64,000 nucleotides of DNA from Pirellulales bacterium (lineage in GTDB: Bacteria > Planctomycetota > Planctomycetia > Pirellulales > JAEUIK01): contig JAIBBZ010000004.1 of assembly GCA_019694435.1 (NCBI GenBank), positions 205,224 to 269,223 of the forward strand, in the 5' to 3' direction. The translations under genes and the position numbers were made by a program. The first letter of the stretch is position 1; every line of letters starts with the position of its first letter. Of the stretch, positions 1 through 8,610 are shown piece after piece. A model generated the notes under the pieces. It worked only from the letters and a program-made list of their open reading frames with translations. It made no database searches and had not been told where the DNA came from.

Positions 1-18
1 CGGAAGTGCGCCCCAGAA

Positions 19-46
19 TTGACAATTGTCCCGCCTCAGCCATAAA
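19..46 (+). promoter_or_regulatory. Candidate sigma-70-type promoter
   Basis: A perfect TTGACA -35 hexamer (19-24) is followed 16 bases later by CATAAA (41-46), which matches four of six bases of a -10 hexamer. It points at the Cys-rich protein gene starting at 118 and could also serve the downstream metal-efflux genes. Seen in sequence; activity is inferred. Confidence 0.4.
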
Positions 47-117
47 GTTGCAGTTGAGCCCTGTTTTTGTGCGAGGCGCTGATGGGTGGTCGTTTGCAAT
101 CTGGCCCGCGCAACGCC

Positions 118-567
118 ATGCGATGCGTGGTTGCGCTGGTGCTCGTGCCGGCCTCGCTGTTGACTGCGGTGCCGGCGCAAGCGTGCCCTTGCGGTACGCA
201 CCGCGCCGCAACGAGCGGGCCGCCCACATGCTGTGGCCGCCCGTGCTGTGCCCAGCGCGCATCGGCCGAGGACTGTTGCTGCCGCGCTGGCTCGCACCGG
301 CGAATTGCCGTGCAGCTCAATTCCGGATCGCCGGCGGTCGGCCAGCCTTGCGCGTGTGCCCACGAGGGCCAGGAAGTTCTGCCGGCGCTGGTTTCGAGCC
401 TCAAGTTCCAGGCATCGGAGCCGGGGCTTCTGGCACCATCTGGCACGCCGGTCGCAATCGTCGATACGGTTGCCGTTCTGCAGGCCAGGTTGCAACGGGC
501 CATGAGCCACGAGCACGGGCCCGCGCCACCGGACCTCGTGGTGACGCTGCGCCGGTTGGTCATTTGA
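118..567 (+). CDS. Secreted cysteine-rich protein at head of metal-efflux cluster
   Basis: I do not recognise a named family. The 149-residue product begins with a clear Sec signal peptide (residues 1 to about 22, ending AVPAQA before CPC). Residues 23-60 are crowded with cysteines (CPCG, CCGRPCC, DCCCR), a plausible metal- or redox-active patch, and a further CACAH motif follows. The ATG at 118 is preferred over an ATG at 82 and a TTG at 67 because it places the signal peptide at the N-terminus. Its position directly upstream of an RND copper/silver-type efflux set suggests a periplasmic metal-binding or sensing role, but that is inference. A 16-bp inverted repeat separates it from the adaptor gene. 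Confidence 0.6.
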   Translation: MRCVVALVLVPASLLTAVPAQACPCGTHRAATSGPPTCCGRPCCAQRASAEDCCCRAGSHRRIAVQLNSGSPAVGQPCACAHEGQEVLPALVSSLKFQASEPGLLAPSGTPVAIVDTVAVLQARLQRAMSHEHGPAPPDLVVTLRRLVI

Positions 568-708
568 TGCTCTCGGTGCGCCTGCTCTTTGGCGCACCTG
601 CACGGGTAGCGGCGAGCGCTGCGTATTTCCCTGCGCTCACGGCCTGATCTTTCCTGTTGGCAATCACCGATTGGTTCGTCCGCGCACCATCGCGGTCGTG
701 GACGCCTC

Positions 709-783
709 GTAAGAGGCAGCCGTGCCAGGCTGGCGGGTTAGCGCCCCTTGGTTTGGCTGGCTTGCGTCACGGCTGCCTCTTAC
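709..783. repeat. Perfect 16-bp inverted repeat with 43-bp spacer
   Basis: GTAAGAGGCAGCCGTG (709-724) is exactly complementary to CACGGCTGCCTCTTAC (768-783). The repeat lies wholly between the Cys-rich gene and the adaptor gene and ends 26 bases before the adaptor start. No T-run follows, so it is not a normal terminator. It could be a REP/MITE-like element or a long leader hairpin for the efflux genes. Confidence 0.75.
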
Positions 784-809
784 GGGCTGCGTTGTGAAAG
801 GATCTCCTG

Positions 810-2630
810 ATGCCGAACGATCACCCATCGTCCGAAGTCCCCTCCGCGGAGGACGCCGTCTCGCTCGAAGATCGGCAAGCCGGCCTGCACGCGCCGCCGG
901 AGCTGCGCGGGCTGAAGAAGATTTGGTGGTGGTTCCATTTCATCGTGCTCGTGAACCTGGCGCGGCTGCGGTTCGTGGCCATTCTGGCGCTGATTGGGCT
1001 GGTGGTCACGCAGTGGGACCTGCTGATGTCCTACTACGACCGCTGGACGCGACCGGACCTGACGTCAGCGCAGACTGCCAGCGATGTCGAGTACTTCTGT
1101 CCGATGCACCCTTCGATCATTCGCGACAACGCCAAGGAAAAGTGCCCGATTTGCTTCATGCCGCTCTCCAAGCGCAAGCGCGGCTCGAACACGGCCGAAC
1201 CTTTGCCGGCCGGCGTCGTGAATCGCGTGCAGCTCTCGCCGTACCGGGTCGTGCTGGCCGGGATCCAGACGTTTCCGGTCGAATATCGGCCGCTGGTCAA
1301 GGAAATCTCGGCCGTCGGGTACATCGAATTCAACGAGCGCGGACAGCGCACCGTCTCGGCCCGGGCCGCGGGACGCATCGACACGCTGTTTGCCAACGAG
1401 ACGGGCAAGATGGTCAACGCCGGCGATCCCCTCGCCTCGCTTTACAGCCCCGACCTGGTGGTGACCGTCGAAAACCTGCTCGCGGCTCAGCGGGCGAACA
1501 ACGCGCAATTGCTGGCCAGCGCGCGAACGCGCCTCGATCGCTTGGGCATCGGCGCCGATCAAGTCGATGAGATCTTGTCGGCCGGCCAGGCCAACACCCA
1601 TCTCAAGATCGAATCGCCGATCAGCGGTCACGTGATCACCAAGTACGTCCGCGAAGGACAGTACGTCGAAGAAGGCACGCCGCTCTACGACCTGGCCGAC
1701 CTGTCGACCGTCTGGATTCAGGCGCAGATCTACGAAGACGACATTGCCTTCTTGCCGGCCGGCTACGAGCACGGCGGCGTGCCGCGCGAGGGCGAGGCGC
1801 TCGACGTAACGGCCACGACCCGCGCTTTTCCCAACGAGCAGTTCCACGGCAAGCTCGCATTTATCTTCCCGCACGTCGACCAGTACACGCGCACGATCAC
1901 GGTCCGCTTCGAGCTCGACAATCCCGGCCACAAGCTCCGTCCGGGAAGCACGGCCACGGTCGTGCTCAAGGTCAAGCCCGAGGCCGTTCCGGTCTTGGCC
2001 GACAACCTCACCGCACCGGAGGCCGTCGAGATGCTGCACGCAGGCAAGGTGTTGGCCGTTCCCGACGGCGCGGTGATCGATACGGGCAAGCAGCGGATCG
2101 TCTACCGGCAATCGTCGCCGGGCGTGTACGAAGGTGTCGAGGTCACGCTGGGTCCGCCCATGTCCGACGAAGCGGGGGCGACGTTCTTCCCGGTCTTGAC
2201 GGGGCTCGAGCCGGGCGAGGCGGTCGTGACGAGCGGGTCGTTTCTGGTCGACGCCGAAACGCGCCTGAACCCCGCGGCCGGCTCGATCTACTTCGGCGGC
2301 TCGAGCGGCGCACAAGGCGCCGCATCGACGGCCACCGTGCGGCCTTCGACGCCCGAAGACCCCGAGGCGCAGATCGCGGCCGCCCTCGCCAAGCTTTTGC
2401 CGGCAGATCGCGCACTGGCCGAGGCGCAGCGATTCTGCCCGATCTTGACCGACAGCCGGCTCGGTTCGATGGGCCCGCCCATCAAGCTCGACGTGGCCGG
2501 TCAGCCGGTCTTCGTCTGTTGCAAGGTCTGTATCAAGCAAGCGCTGGCCGATCCCCAGGCCACGCTCAAACAAGTCGCGGCACATCGTGGCCGCGCTGCG
2601 GACGACAACGCTCCAGGGGCTCAGCCGTAA
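810..2630 (+). CDS. RND efflux periplasmic adaptor (CusB/CzcB type) with heavy-metal-binding domains
   Basis: This is a membrane-fusion subunit that would link an RND pump to the outer membrane and hand over metal ions. Residues 54-70 form one membrane anchor. Residues 94-122 are a heavy-metal-binding domain (YFCPMHP ... CPICFMPL). The central part is a normal CusB-like barrel-sandwich and beta-barrel (GRIDTLFANETGKMV, SPISGHVITKYVREGQYVEEG). The last ~60 residues add a YHS-like Cys module (FCPILTD ... VFVCCKVC), which is unusual. At 606 residues it is longer than the typical 400-residue adaptor because of these two extra modules. The ATG follows an AAAGGA-type ribosome site. It is first of three genes spaced 26 and 14 bp apart. 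Copper or silver is the likely substrate given the neighbours. Confidence 0.9.
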   Translation: MPNDHPSSEVPSAEDAVSLEDRQAGLHAPPELRGLKKIWWWFHFIVLVNLARLRFVAILALIGLVVTQWDLLMSYYDRWTRPDLTSAQTASDVEYFCPMHPSIIRDNAKEKCPICFMPLSKRKRGSNTAEPLPAGVVNRVQLSPYRVVLAGIQTFPVEYRPLVKEISAVGYIEFNERGQRTVSARAAGRIDTLFANETGKMVNAGDPLASLYSPDLVVTVENLLAAQRANNAQLLASARTRLDRLGIGADQVDEILSAGQANTHLKIESPISGHVITKYVREGQYVEEGTPLYDLADLSTVWIQAQIYEDDIAFLPAGYEHGGVPREGEALDVTATTRAFPNEQFHGKLAFIFPHVDQYTRTITVRFELDNPGHKLRPGSTATVVLKVKPEAVPVLADNLTAPEAVEMLHAGKVLAVPDGAVIDTGKQRIVYRQSSPGVYEGVEVTLGPPMSDEAGATFFPVLTGLEPGEAVVTSGSFLVDAETRLNPAAGSIYFGGSSGAQGAASTATVRPSTPEDPEAQIAAALAKLLPADRALAEAQRFCPILTDSRLGSMGPPIKLDVAGQPVFVCCKVCIKQALADPQATLKQVAAHRGRAADDNAPGAQP

Positions 2631-2656
2631 CTCGATTCGCGAACGGAGGTAATTCT

Positions 2657-2959
2657 ATGAACCACGTCAGGACCGCTTTGGTGTTGGGGGCCGCGCTCCT
2701 GCTCGCCGGTTGCAGCCGTGCACCGGTCGATCAGGCCCGGCAGTATGAGATTCGCGGGAAAATCACGGCGCTCGACGCCGCGGGACCCACGGTGACGATC
2801 GACCACGAAGACATTCCCGGGCTGATGCAGGCGATGGAGATGGAATTCAAAGCCAGCGGTTCCGGTGTCCTCGCGGGGCTCCAAGTCGGCGATGCGGTGC
2901 AAGGGCATCTCGAGGCCCGCGACGGCGAACAAGTGATTGTCGATCTGCAGAAACGCTAG
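2657..2959 (+). CDS. CusF-like copper-binding lipoprotein
   Basis: A 100-residue protein with a lipoprotein signal (lipobox LLAGC, Cys at residue 16). The rest is a small beta-barrel of the CusF/YdeI copper-binding type: ITALDAAGPTVTIDHEDIPGL followed by a Met-rich MQAMEMEF, the place where CusF carries its Met ligands. In Cus systems such a chaperone delivers Cu(I)/Ag(I) to the adaptor. The start is fixed by a good GGAGG ribosome site eight bases upstream. It sits between the adaptor and pump genes. Membrane anchoring of the chaperone differs from soluble E. coli CusF. Confidence 0.8.
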   Translation: MNHVRTALVLGAALLLAGCSRAPVDQARQYEIRGKITALDAAGPTVTIDHEDIPGLMQAMEMEFKASGSGVLAGLQVGDAVQGHLEARDGEQVIVDLQKR

Positions 2960-2973
2960 GTTCGTGAATTGAG

Positions 2974-5900
2974 ATGATCGAACGCCTGATCGAACTATCG
3001 ATCCGTAACCGCTTCCTGGTCTTGATCGTGGCCGGGGCGCTGGCCGTGTTGGCCGTCTATGCGACGCTCAACACGCCGATCGACGCGATTCCCGACCTCA
3101 GCGAGAACCAGGTGATCGTGTTCACGGATTGGCCGGGCCGCAGCCCGCGCGAAATCGAAGACCAGGTCACCTATCCCCTGTCGCGCAAGCTGCAGGGACT
3201 GGCAGGCGTCCAGGCGGTCCGCTCGTCGAGCGAGTTCAACTTCTCGATGATCACGATCATCTTCGAGGACGCGATCGATTTTTACTTTGCCCGGCAGCGG
3301 GTCACCGAAAAGTTGGGGCAAGCGGGCACGTTTCTACCGCCCGGGGTCGTACCCTATCTGGCCCCCGATGCGACGGCGCTGGGGCAAGTCTACTGGTACA
3401 CGGTCGAGACGAGCCCGGGGAACCCGGTCGAGCCGGGCCGGCTGTGGGCGCTGAACAAGTTCTACATCGCCCCCCAGCTCAACGCGGCGCCGGGCGTGGC
3501 CGACGTGGCCATCGTGGGCGGAACGCCGCTGGAATACCAGATCGACGTCCGTCCCGACGAGCTGCGGGCCTATGGCATTACCCTCGGCGAACTCTACGCG
3601 GCCGTGTCTCGCAGCAATATGCCGGCCGGCGGCGGCGTGGTGCAGAAGAATAACGCCGAGTACATCGTCCGTGGAGTCGGCTGGATCAAAGATCAGCGCG
3701 ATATCGAGAACACAGTCATCCGTGAAATCAACGGCACGCCGATCTACGTCAAGACGATCGCCACGGTGCAGCTCGGGACCCAGTTTCGCCGCAGCGTCTT
3801 CGAGAAAGATGGCAACGAGGTGACCGGCGGTGTCGTGCTCATGCGGCACGGCGAGAATCCGCTGGCGGTGACCGAGCGGATCAAGGCGAAGATTCAGGAG
3901 CTGCAGCCAGGCCTGCCCGAGGGAGTGCACATCGTCGCGGCCTACGACCGCACACGCTTGATCCATGGTGCCATTCACACGCTGACCGAAGTGATGTGGC
4001 ACGAAATGGTGATCGCGTCGCTGGCGATCCTGTTGATCCTGATGCACGTCCGTAGCGTGTTCGTGATCTGCGTCACGTTACCACTGGCCGTGCTGTTTTC
4101 GTTCCTGCTGATGTGGGTCTTGCGCGTCCTGGGAATCATCGACATTCAGGCCAACATCATGTCGCTGGCCGGGATCACGATTTCGATCGGGATCCTCGTC
4201 GATCAGGCGATCGTGATGACCGAGAACGCGACCCATCACTTGAAACGTCACTTTGGCGACCGCCCGGTGACGGGCGACCTCCGCGACCTGGTCGTCGAAC
4301 CGTGCCGGCAGGTGGGGCGGCCGATCTTCTTCTCAGTCATGATCATGCTCTTGTCGTTCGTGCCCGTCTTCATGCTCAGCGGCCGCGAGGGCAAGTTGTT
4401 TCATCCGCTGGCGTTCACCAAGAGCTTTGCCATGCTGGGCGTGGCACTGATTTCGGTCACGGTCGTGCCCGCCTTGATTCCCACGTTCATCAAGGGACGC
4501 CTGCGCAGCGAGGAAGAGAACTGGATCGTGCGCAGCTTTATCAATATCTACAAGCCGCTGCTGACCTGGGCCCTGCCGCGACGAAACCTGGTGATGTGGG
4601 CCTTCGCCGTGCTGCTCGTCCTGGCGGCCGGAATCTTTCCGTTGCAAGCCGTGGTCGGGCAGGGGGCCTCGGAGACGGCCTGGCGCGCGGCGTTCCTGGC
4701 CGTGTTCGCGCTGGTGTCTGCGCTGACGGTGCTGTTCACCCGCGGTTGGCCTTGGCAATTGCTCTCGCTGGCGAGCCTGGTCTTGATCGGCTTGTGGGCC
4801 TACCAGTTCCCGAAGATCGGCGTGGCCTTCATGCCCGCCTTGGACGAAGGGGCCACGCTCGACATGCCGGTCACCGTTCCGCGGGCGAGCATCACCCAGG
4901 TGGCCGACGATCTGAAGGCCCGCGATGCGCTGCTGCGGGGCTTTCCCGAGGTCGAATCGGTGATCGGCAAAGCAGGCCGCGCCGACACGCCGACCGACCC
5001 GGCCCCTTTGGACATGGTCGAGACGTTCGTCAATTTCCGGCCCAAGGAACTCTGGCCCAGGCGTGTGCTGCGCTACGACGACGCGGCGGTGCAAACCGAG
5101 CGCGTGCTGGCCGGCCTCGAGGCCGCCGGCTTGGTCGTCAAGGCGCCGCACGCCGAGGACCGCGCGGCGCTGATTGTCGAAGCGAGCCAGAAAGCGCTCG
5201 AACGCTTTGACGAAACACAGCGCGAGTTGGCGCTGATGCGCTATCAAGAGTTCGAACAAGAGTTGCAAACGCTCCTGGTGCGGTATGCCGTCGATCAGGT
5301 CGTCCGCCAGGTTCGCGCCACGGGCCAACTGGCCGGCCGCACCGAAGCCGATGTACAACCGCACGCCGATGCAATGGTCGCGGCGCTGGTTCCCGTCTAT
5401 GGCCCCTGGTTCGTCGAGGCGCCGGCCCTCGAGGATGCGACGCGCCTCGCCCAGGATATCGTCCGTCGTCTCCAAGAAGACGGAATCGTCACGGACCCGA
5501 CACGGGCCCTGGAAATGCAGGCCGGTGTACAGGGTCTACTCGGCGGCCAGCGTTCGACGCTCGGCGAGGTCTTGCTCGACTCGATCGAGCGCCGGCGCGA
5601 GGCCCTGTGGCTGGAGCGCACGCAGCGGATCAACTGGGAACTCTTCGATCGCGGGACCGAGGCCTTTACCTGGTATGCGCTCGAAGAACTGACGAAGGGG
5701 GCCAAGAACGTGGCCCTGGTGCGCGGCGCCGCGCGTGCCGCGGAAACGTTGCGATTCGTCGACGCGGCCCTGGCCGTGCAACTCGGCAAGCCGCACGAGG
5801 CCGCGGCCTTCGAACCGTTCGGCGCGCTGCGCGCGCAGCTCGAGAAGCCCTTTCGCGAGTCCGTGTTCCTGTGGCCGCGCAAGACGGGCCCCAAGGGCGA

Positions 5901-7284
5901 TCTGGTCGACGACGAGATGGGCCGGATTCTCCAGGTGCCCGGCTGGAGCAATATTTTCACGCAGCCCATCATCAATCGCATCGAGATGCTCTCGACGGGC
6001 GTGCGGACCGACATCGGCGTCAAGGTGTTCGGACCCGACCTGGAGACGATCAACCACGTCTGTAAAGAAATCGAGACGGCCCTGAAACCCGTCAACGGTG
6101 CCCGCGACGTGATCGCCGCGCCCATCATGGGCAAGGGTTACGTGCAGATCGACATCGACCGCGAGCGCGCCGCGCGCTACGGCATCTCGGTCGAGGACAT
6201 CCAGAACGAGATCGAGGTGGCCTTGGCCGGACGTGCCGTGACGTATACGGTCGAGAAGCGCGATCGCTTCCCGGTCCGGATTCGCTATGCCCGGAGCGAT
6301 CGCCAGGACGAAGAGAGCATTCGGCGATTACTGGTCAGCGTGTCCGCGCCGGGCGAAGCCGCTACGTCCATGCCCGTGGTTCTGGGCGAGCGGCGCAGCC
6401 CCGAGGCCAAGCCCCCGCACGGCGTAGCGCCGCCGCATGCCTCATCCGGCCGGGCGCTGATTCCCCTGAGCGCCGTGGCCGACGTTCAAATCGTCGAAGG
6501 GCCGGCGATGATCAAGAGCGAAAACGGTCGATTGCTGAACTATGTCACGCTCAACGTCCGCGGCCGGGATATCGTCGGCTTCGTCGACGAAGCCCAGCGC
6601 GTGGTCGCTCAGAAAGTCAGGCTGCCCGAGGGGGTGCACATCGAGTGGAGCGGCGAATTCGAACACCAGGTCCGCGCGGCGCGCACGCTGCGGTTCGTGT
6701 TTCCCGCGGTGATCGTGCTGATCTTCATCATTCTTTACCTCACCTATAACGATCTGGCGGACGCGGGCCTGATGATGCTCGCCGTTCCCGAAGCGCTCGC
6801 CGGCGGGGCGTTCTTCATGTACCTGTTCCCCAAGATCATGCAGGGCTGGGAAGCGCCGCCCCTGGATTTCAGCGTCGCCGTTTGGGTCGGCTTCATCGCC
6901 TGCTTCGGCATGGCGACCGAGACCGGCATCATCATGCTGGTCTATCTGCGCGAGGCGATCGAGAAACGTGGCGGGCTCGAAAAGATCTCGTCGCTCGAAG
7001 AGTTGCGCGAAGCGGTAATCGAGGGCGCCGTCCACCGCCTGCGGCCCAAGCTCCTGACCGAAGGGGTCGCGATCATCGCCATCTTCCCGATGGTGTTCGC
7101 CAAGGGCGTCGGCGGGGAGATTCTCGCGCCCATGGCGCTGCCGGTGTTGGGCGGTCTGTTGATCTCCGACGAAGTGGTCGACTTGTTCCTCCCGGTTCGT
7201 TTCTATTGGGTCCGCCGCGCCCGCTGGCTGAAACTGCACGCCAAGCACCAGGCCGCAGCGCCGGCCGCCGCTACGGCCCCCTGA
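2974..7284 (+). CDS. RND heavy-metal efflux pump (CusA/CzcA type) with long insertion
   Basis: Inner-membrane proton-driven pump of the HAE/HME-RND family. Recognisable blocks are the N-terminal membrane segment and porter start (PIDAIPDLSENQVIVFTDWPG), the TM4 metal-RND signature VDQAIVMTEN, the porter loop IFTQPIINRIEMLSTGVRTD and a CusA-like C-terminal bundle (GFIACFGMATETGIIML). The VDQAIVMTEN and IFTQPI blocks resemble the monovalent (Cu/Ag) branch. At 1436 residues it is about 400 longer than usual. Most of the excess is a charged, helix-rich insertion at roughly residues 695-960, placed between the conserved METFVNF block and the IFTQPI block; a smaller Pro/Ala-rich insertion is near residues 1130-1165. 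No outer-membrane factor gene is present in the cluster. Confidence 0.92.
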   Translation: MIERLIELSIRNRFLVLIVAGALAVLAVYATLNTPIDAIPDLSENQVIVFTDWPGRSPREIEDQVTYPLSRKLQGLAGVQAVRSSSEFNFSMITIIFEDAIDFYFARQRVTEKLGQAGTFLPPGVVPYLAPDATALGQVYWYTVETSPGNPVEPGRLWALNKFYIAPQLNAAPGVADVAIVGGTPLEYQIDVRPDELRAYGITLGELYAAVSRSNMPAGGGVVQKNNAEYIVRGVGWIKDQRDIENTVIREINGTPIYVKTIATVQLGTQFRRSVFEKDGNEVTGGVVLMRHGENPLAVTERIKAKIQELQPGLPEGVHIVAAYDRTRLIHGAIHTLTEVMWHEMVIASLAILLILMHVRSVFVICVTLPLAVLFSFLLMWVLRVLGIIDIQANIMSLAGITISIGILVDQAIVMTENATHHLKRHFGDRPVTGDLRDLVVEPCRQVGRPIFFSVMIMLLSFVPVFMLSGREGKLFHPLAFTKSFAMLGVALISVTVVPALIPTFIKGRLRSEEENWIVRSFINIYKPLLTWALPRRNLVMWAFAVLLVLAAGIFPLQAVVGQGASETAWRAAFLAVFALVSALTVLFTRGWPWQLLSLASLVLIGLWAYQFPKIGVAFMPALDEGATLDMPVTVPRASITQVADDLKARDALLRGFPEVESVIGKAGRADTPTDPAPLDMVETFVNFRPKELWPRRVLRYDDAAVQTERVLAGLEAAGLVVKAPHAEDRAALIVEASQKALERFDETQRELALMRYQEFEQELQTLLVRYAVDQVVRQVRATGQLAGRTEADVQPHADAMVAALVPVYGPWFVEAPALEDATRLAQDIVRRLQEDGIVTDPTRALEMQAGVQGLLGGQRSTLGEVLLDSIERRREALWLERTQRINWELFDRGTEAFTWYALEELTKGAKNVALVRGAARAAETLRFVDAALAVQLGKPHEAAAFEPFGALRAQLEKPFRESVFLWPRKTGPKGDLVDDEMGRILQVPGWSNIFTQPIINRIEMLSTGVRTDIGVKVFGPDLETINHVCKEIETALKPVNGARDVIAAPIMGKGYVQIDIDRERAARYGISVEDIQNEIEVALAGRAVTYTVEKRDRFPVRIRYARSDRQDEESIRRLLVSVSAPGEAATSMPVVLGERRSPEAKPPHGVAPPHASSGRALIPLSAVADVQIVEGPAMIKSENGRLLNYVTLNVRGRDIVGFVDEAQRVVAQKVRLPEGVHIEWSGEFEHQVRAARTLRFVFPAVIVLIFIILYLTYNDLADAGLMMLAVPEALAGGAFFMYLFPKIMQGWEAPPLDFSVAVWVGFIACFGMATETGIIMLVYLREAIEKRGGLEKISSLEELREAVIEGAVHRLRPKLLTEGVAIIAIFPMVFAKGVGGEILAPMALPVLGGLLISDEVVDLFLPVRFYWVRRARWLKLHAKHQAAAPAAATAP

Positions 7285-7716
7285 TCGACCCGCGCACGGG
7301 GTGCCCGCCACGCTGGTCTCGCCGCCGAATCGCTACCGCCATCGTCGGCAAAGGGGACCGCGGGGATCGATCGAGCAGCTCGTTGATCGAACATGTCCGC
7401 AAGCCCTTCGCACTGTTGAGTGGGCCGTCCGCTCTCCCCGCGACTGGCGTTCAGCGAACCAGGCATCGAGTGGGTGCGCCGGCAGATCGTCGTCTCCGTC
7501 GGTGCCTGCGACAGACCGCAACGGCCTTGTCCACGCGGGCAGCAGGCCAGCGTACGGCGCGGGCCAAGTCACGTTAGGGCGAAGAATTCAAAGTGCCGAA
7601 CGATGTATTCCGCCGCTGAAAACGGCGATGTTATTTGCTCGATCGGGGGCCAAGGCATGGTTACGATGCGCTACGTCTACCCGCAGTCGGTTGAACGCCA
7701 TCGGGGAGCTGCGCTC
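7285..7716. other. Intergenic stretch without recognised gene
   Basis: 432 bases between the RND pump and the PEP-CTERM gene. Open frames cross it but none has a credible start, signal or family resemblance. It contains one weak hairpin (CGCCG/CGGCG around 7611-7627) and presumably the promoter of the PEP-CTERM gene. Confidence 0.5.
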
Positions 7717-8475
7717 ATGAATCTCACCCGTCGTAGAGTGTGCCCTTGGATTCTGATCGCCTGCTGTACGGTGGCGCAAGCGCGCGCTGCCGACGTCTAT
7801 GATGCGGTCGCCGATTTCTCGACCACCGAGAACACGGACACCAGCCGGTGGTCCTACCGGTACCAAACCGGCCTCGATCGCAACGGGGTTTACCCGCTCC
7901 TGACCGCGTTTGCGCCCACGTTTGGCTTCAGCCCGACGAATCCTGACGCCTGGTTGGTCGCCGCCGAATCGCCGATCCCTGTGGTCGGTGTGAACCAAAC
8001 CGGGGGCGACCTGACCTACCTCGCCGGAGACCCGGGTTTTCCCTACCCATTTACCTGGCCCCAAGGCGCCATGCTGGTCCATCCGGGTCCCTTCGACCCG
8101 GGGCTCGTCGTCGTGAGTTGGCTCAGCCCGGTGAACGCGCATCTGTTGATCGATTTCAGCTTCAGCGATCTCGACCCGAATGCCGGGGGCGTCAATTGGT
8201 TCGTCGAGCGCAATAGCGGCGCCGATACCTTGAGCGCCGGGAGCATCGACGTGGGCGAGTCGACCGGACCGCTCAGCCTGCCGCTCACCGCGGTGAATGC
8301 CGGGGACCGGATCAATTTCATCGTCGATCCGGGCGACGATCACAACTTCGATTCGACCCGCCTCACGGCCACAATCACCGTGGTGCCCGAACCCTCGACG
8401 GCCATGCTCCTCGGACTGAGCGTGCCGTTGCTGATCTGGGCGTTTCGGAGCCAGAAACAGTCGCGCCACCGCTAG
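7717..8475 (+). CDS. PEP-CTERM sorting-domain protein
   Basis: A 252-residue secreted protein. It starts with a signal peptide (residues 1-24, AQARA cleavage). The middle is a beta-rich domain with no recognised name, though its Asp/Gly/Asn-rich pattern resembles other planctomycete surface proteins. It ends with a textbook PEP-CTERM tail: VVPEPSTA, a hydrophobic segment (MLLGLSVPLLIWAF) and a basic end (RSQKQSRHR). Such tails are processed by an exosortase, which is not in this window. The ATG at 7717 was chosen because of the GGGGAG ribosome site and the signal peptide; the open frame extends further upstream without support. Confidence 0.85.
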   Translation: MNLTRRRVCPWILIACCTVAQARAADVYDAVADFSTTENTDTSRWSYRYQTGLDRNGVYPLLTAFAPTFGFSPTNPDAWLVAAESPIPVVGVNQTGGDLTYLAGDPGFPYPFTWPQGAMLVHPGPFDPGLVVVSWLSPVNAHLLIDFSFSDLDPNAGGVNWFVERNSGADTLSAGSIDVGESTGPLSLPLTAVNAGDRINFIVDPGDDHNFDSTRLTATITVVPEPSTAMLLGLSVPLLIWAFRSQKQSRHR

Positions 8476-8552
8476 GGTCGGCAGGCGATCGCCGTCCCCA
8501 AGCCGCGCCTCTTCAAGCCTTGGCGCAGGGACGGCAACACGGTGCAACCTCT

Positions 8553-8566
8553 CCGCCGGCCGGCGG
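8553..8566. repeat. 14-bp GC palindrome between convergent genes
   Basis: CCGCCGGCCGGCGG is a perfect palindrome located between the converging ends of the PEP-CTERM gene and the large membrane-protein gene. No loop and no T-tract, so an intrinsic terminator is not supported; it may form a cruciform or stall transcription. Confidence 0.35.
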
Positions 8567-8610
8567 CTTGCGTTTCAAGGGCTGCCATGCAATCTGCCCG
8601 CGGCGCTTTG

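Noticed and set aside
568..809. Outer-membrane factor (TolC/CusC-like) gene for the efflux system
   Set aside because: No frame in or around the cluster shows outer-membrane-factor features; the partner must be encoded elsewhere.
1065..2585. Long minus-strand frame of 506 codons opposite the RND adaptor
   Set aside because: Antisense shadow of a well-supported gene; Arg/Gly/Ala-rich text without domains, typical for high-GC DNA.
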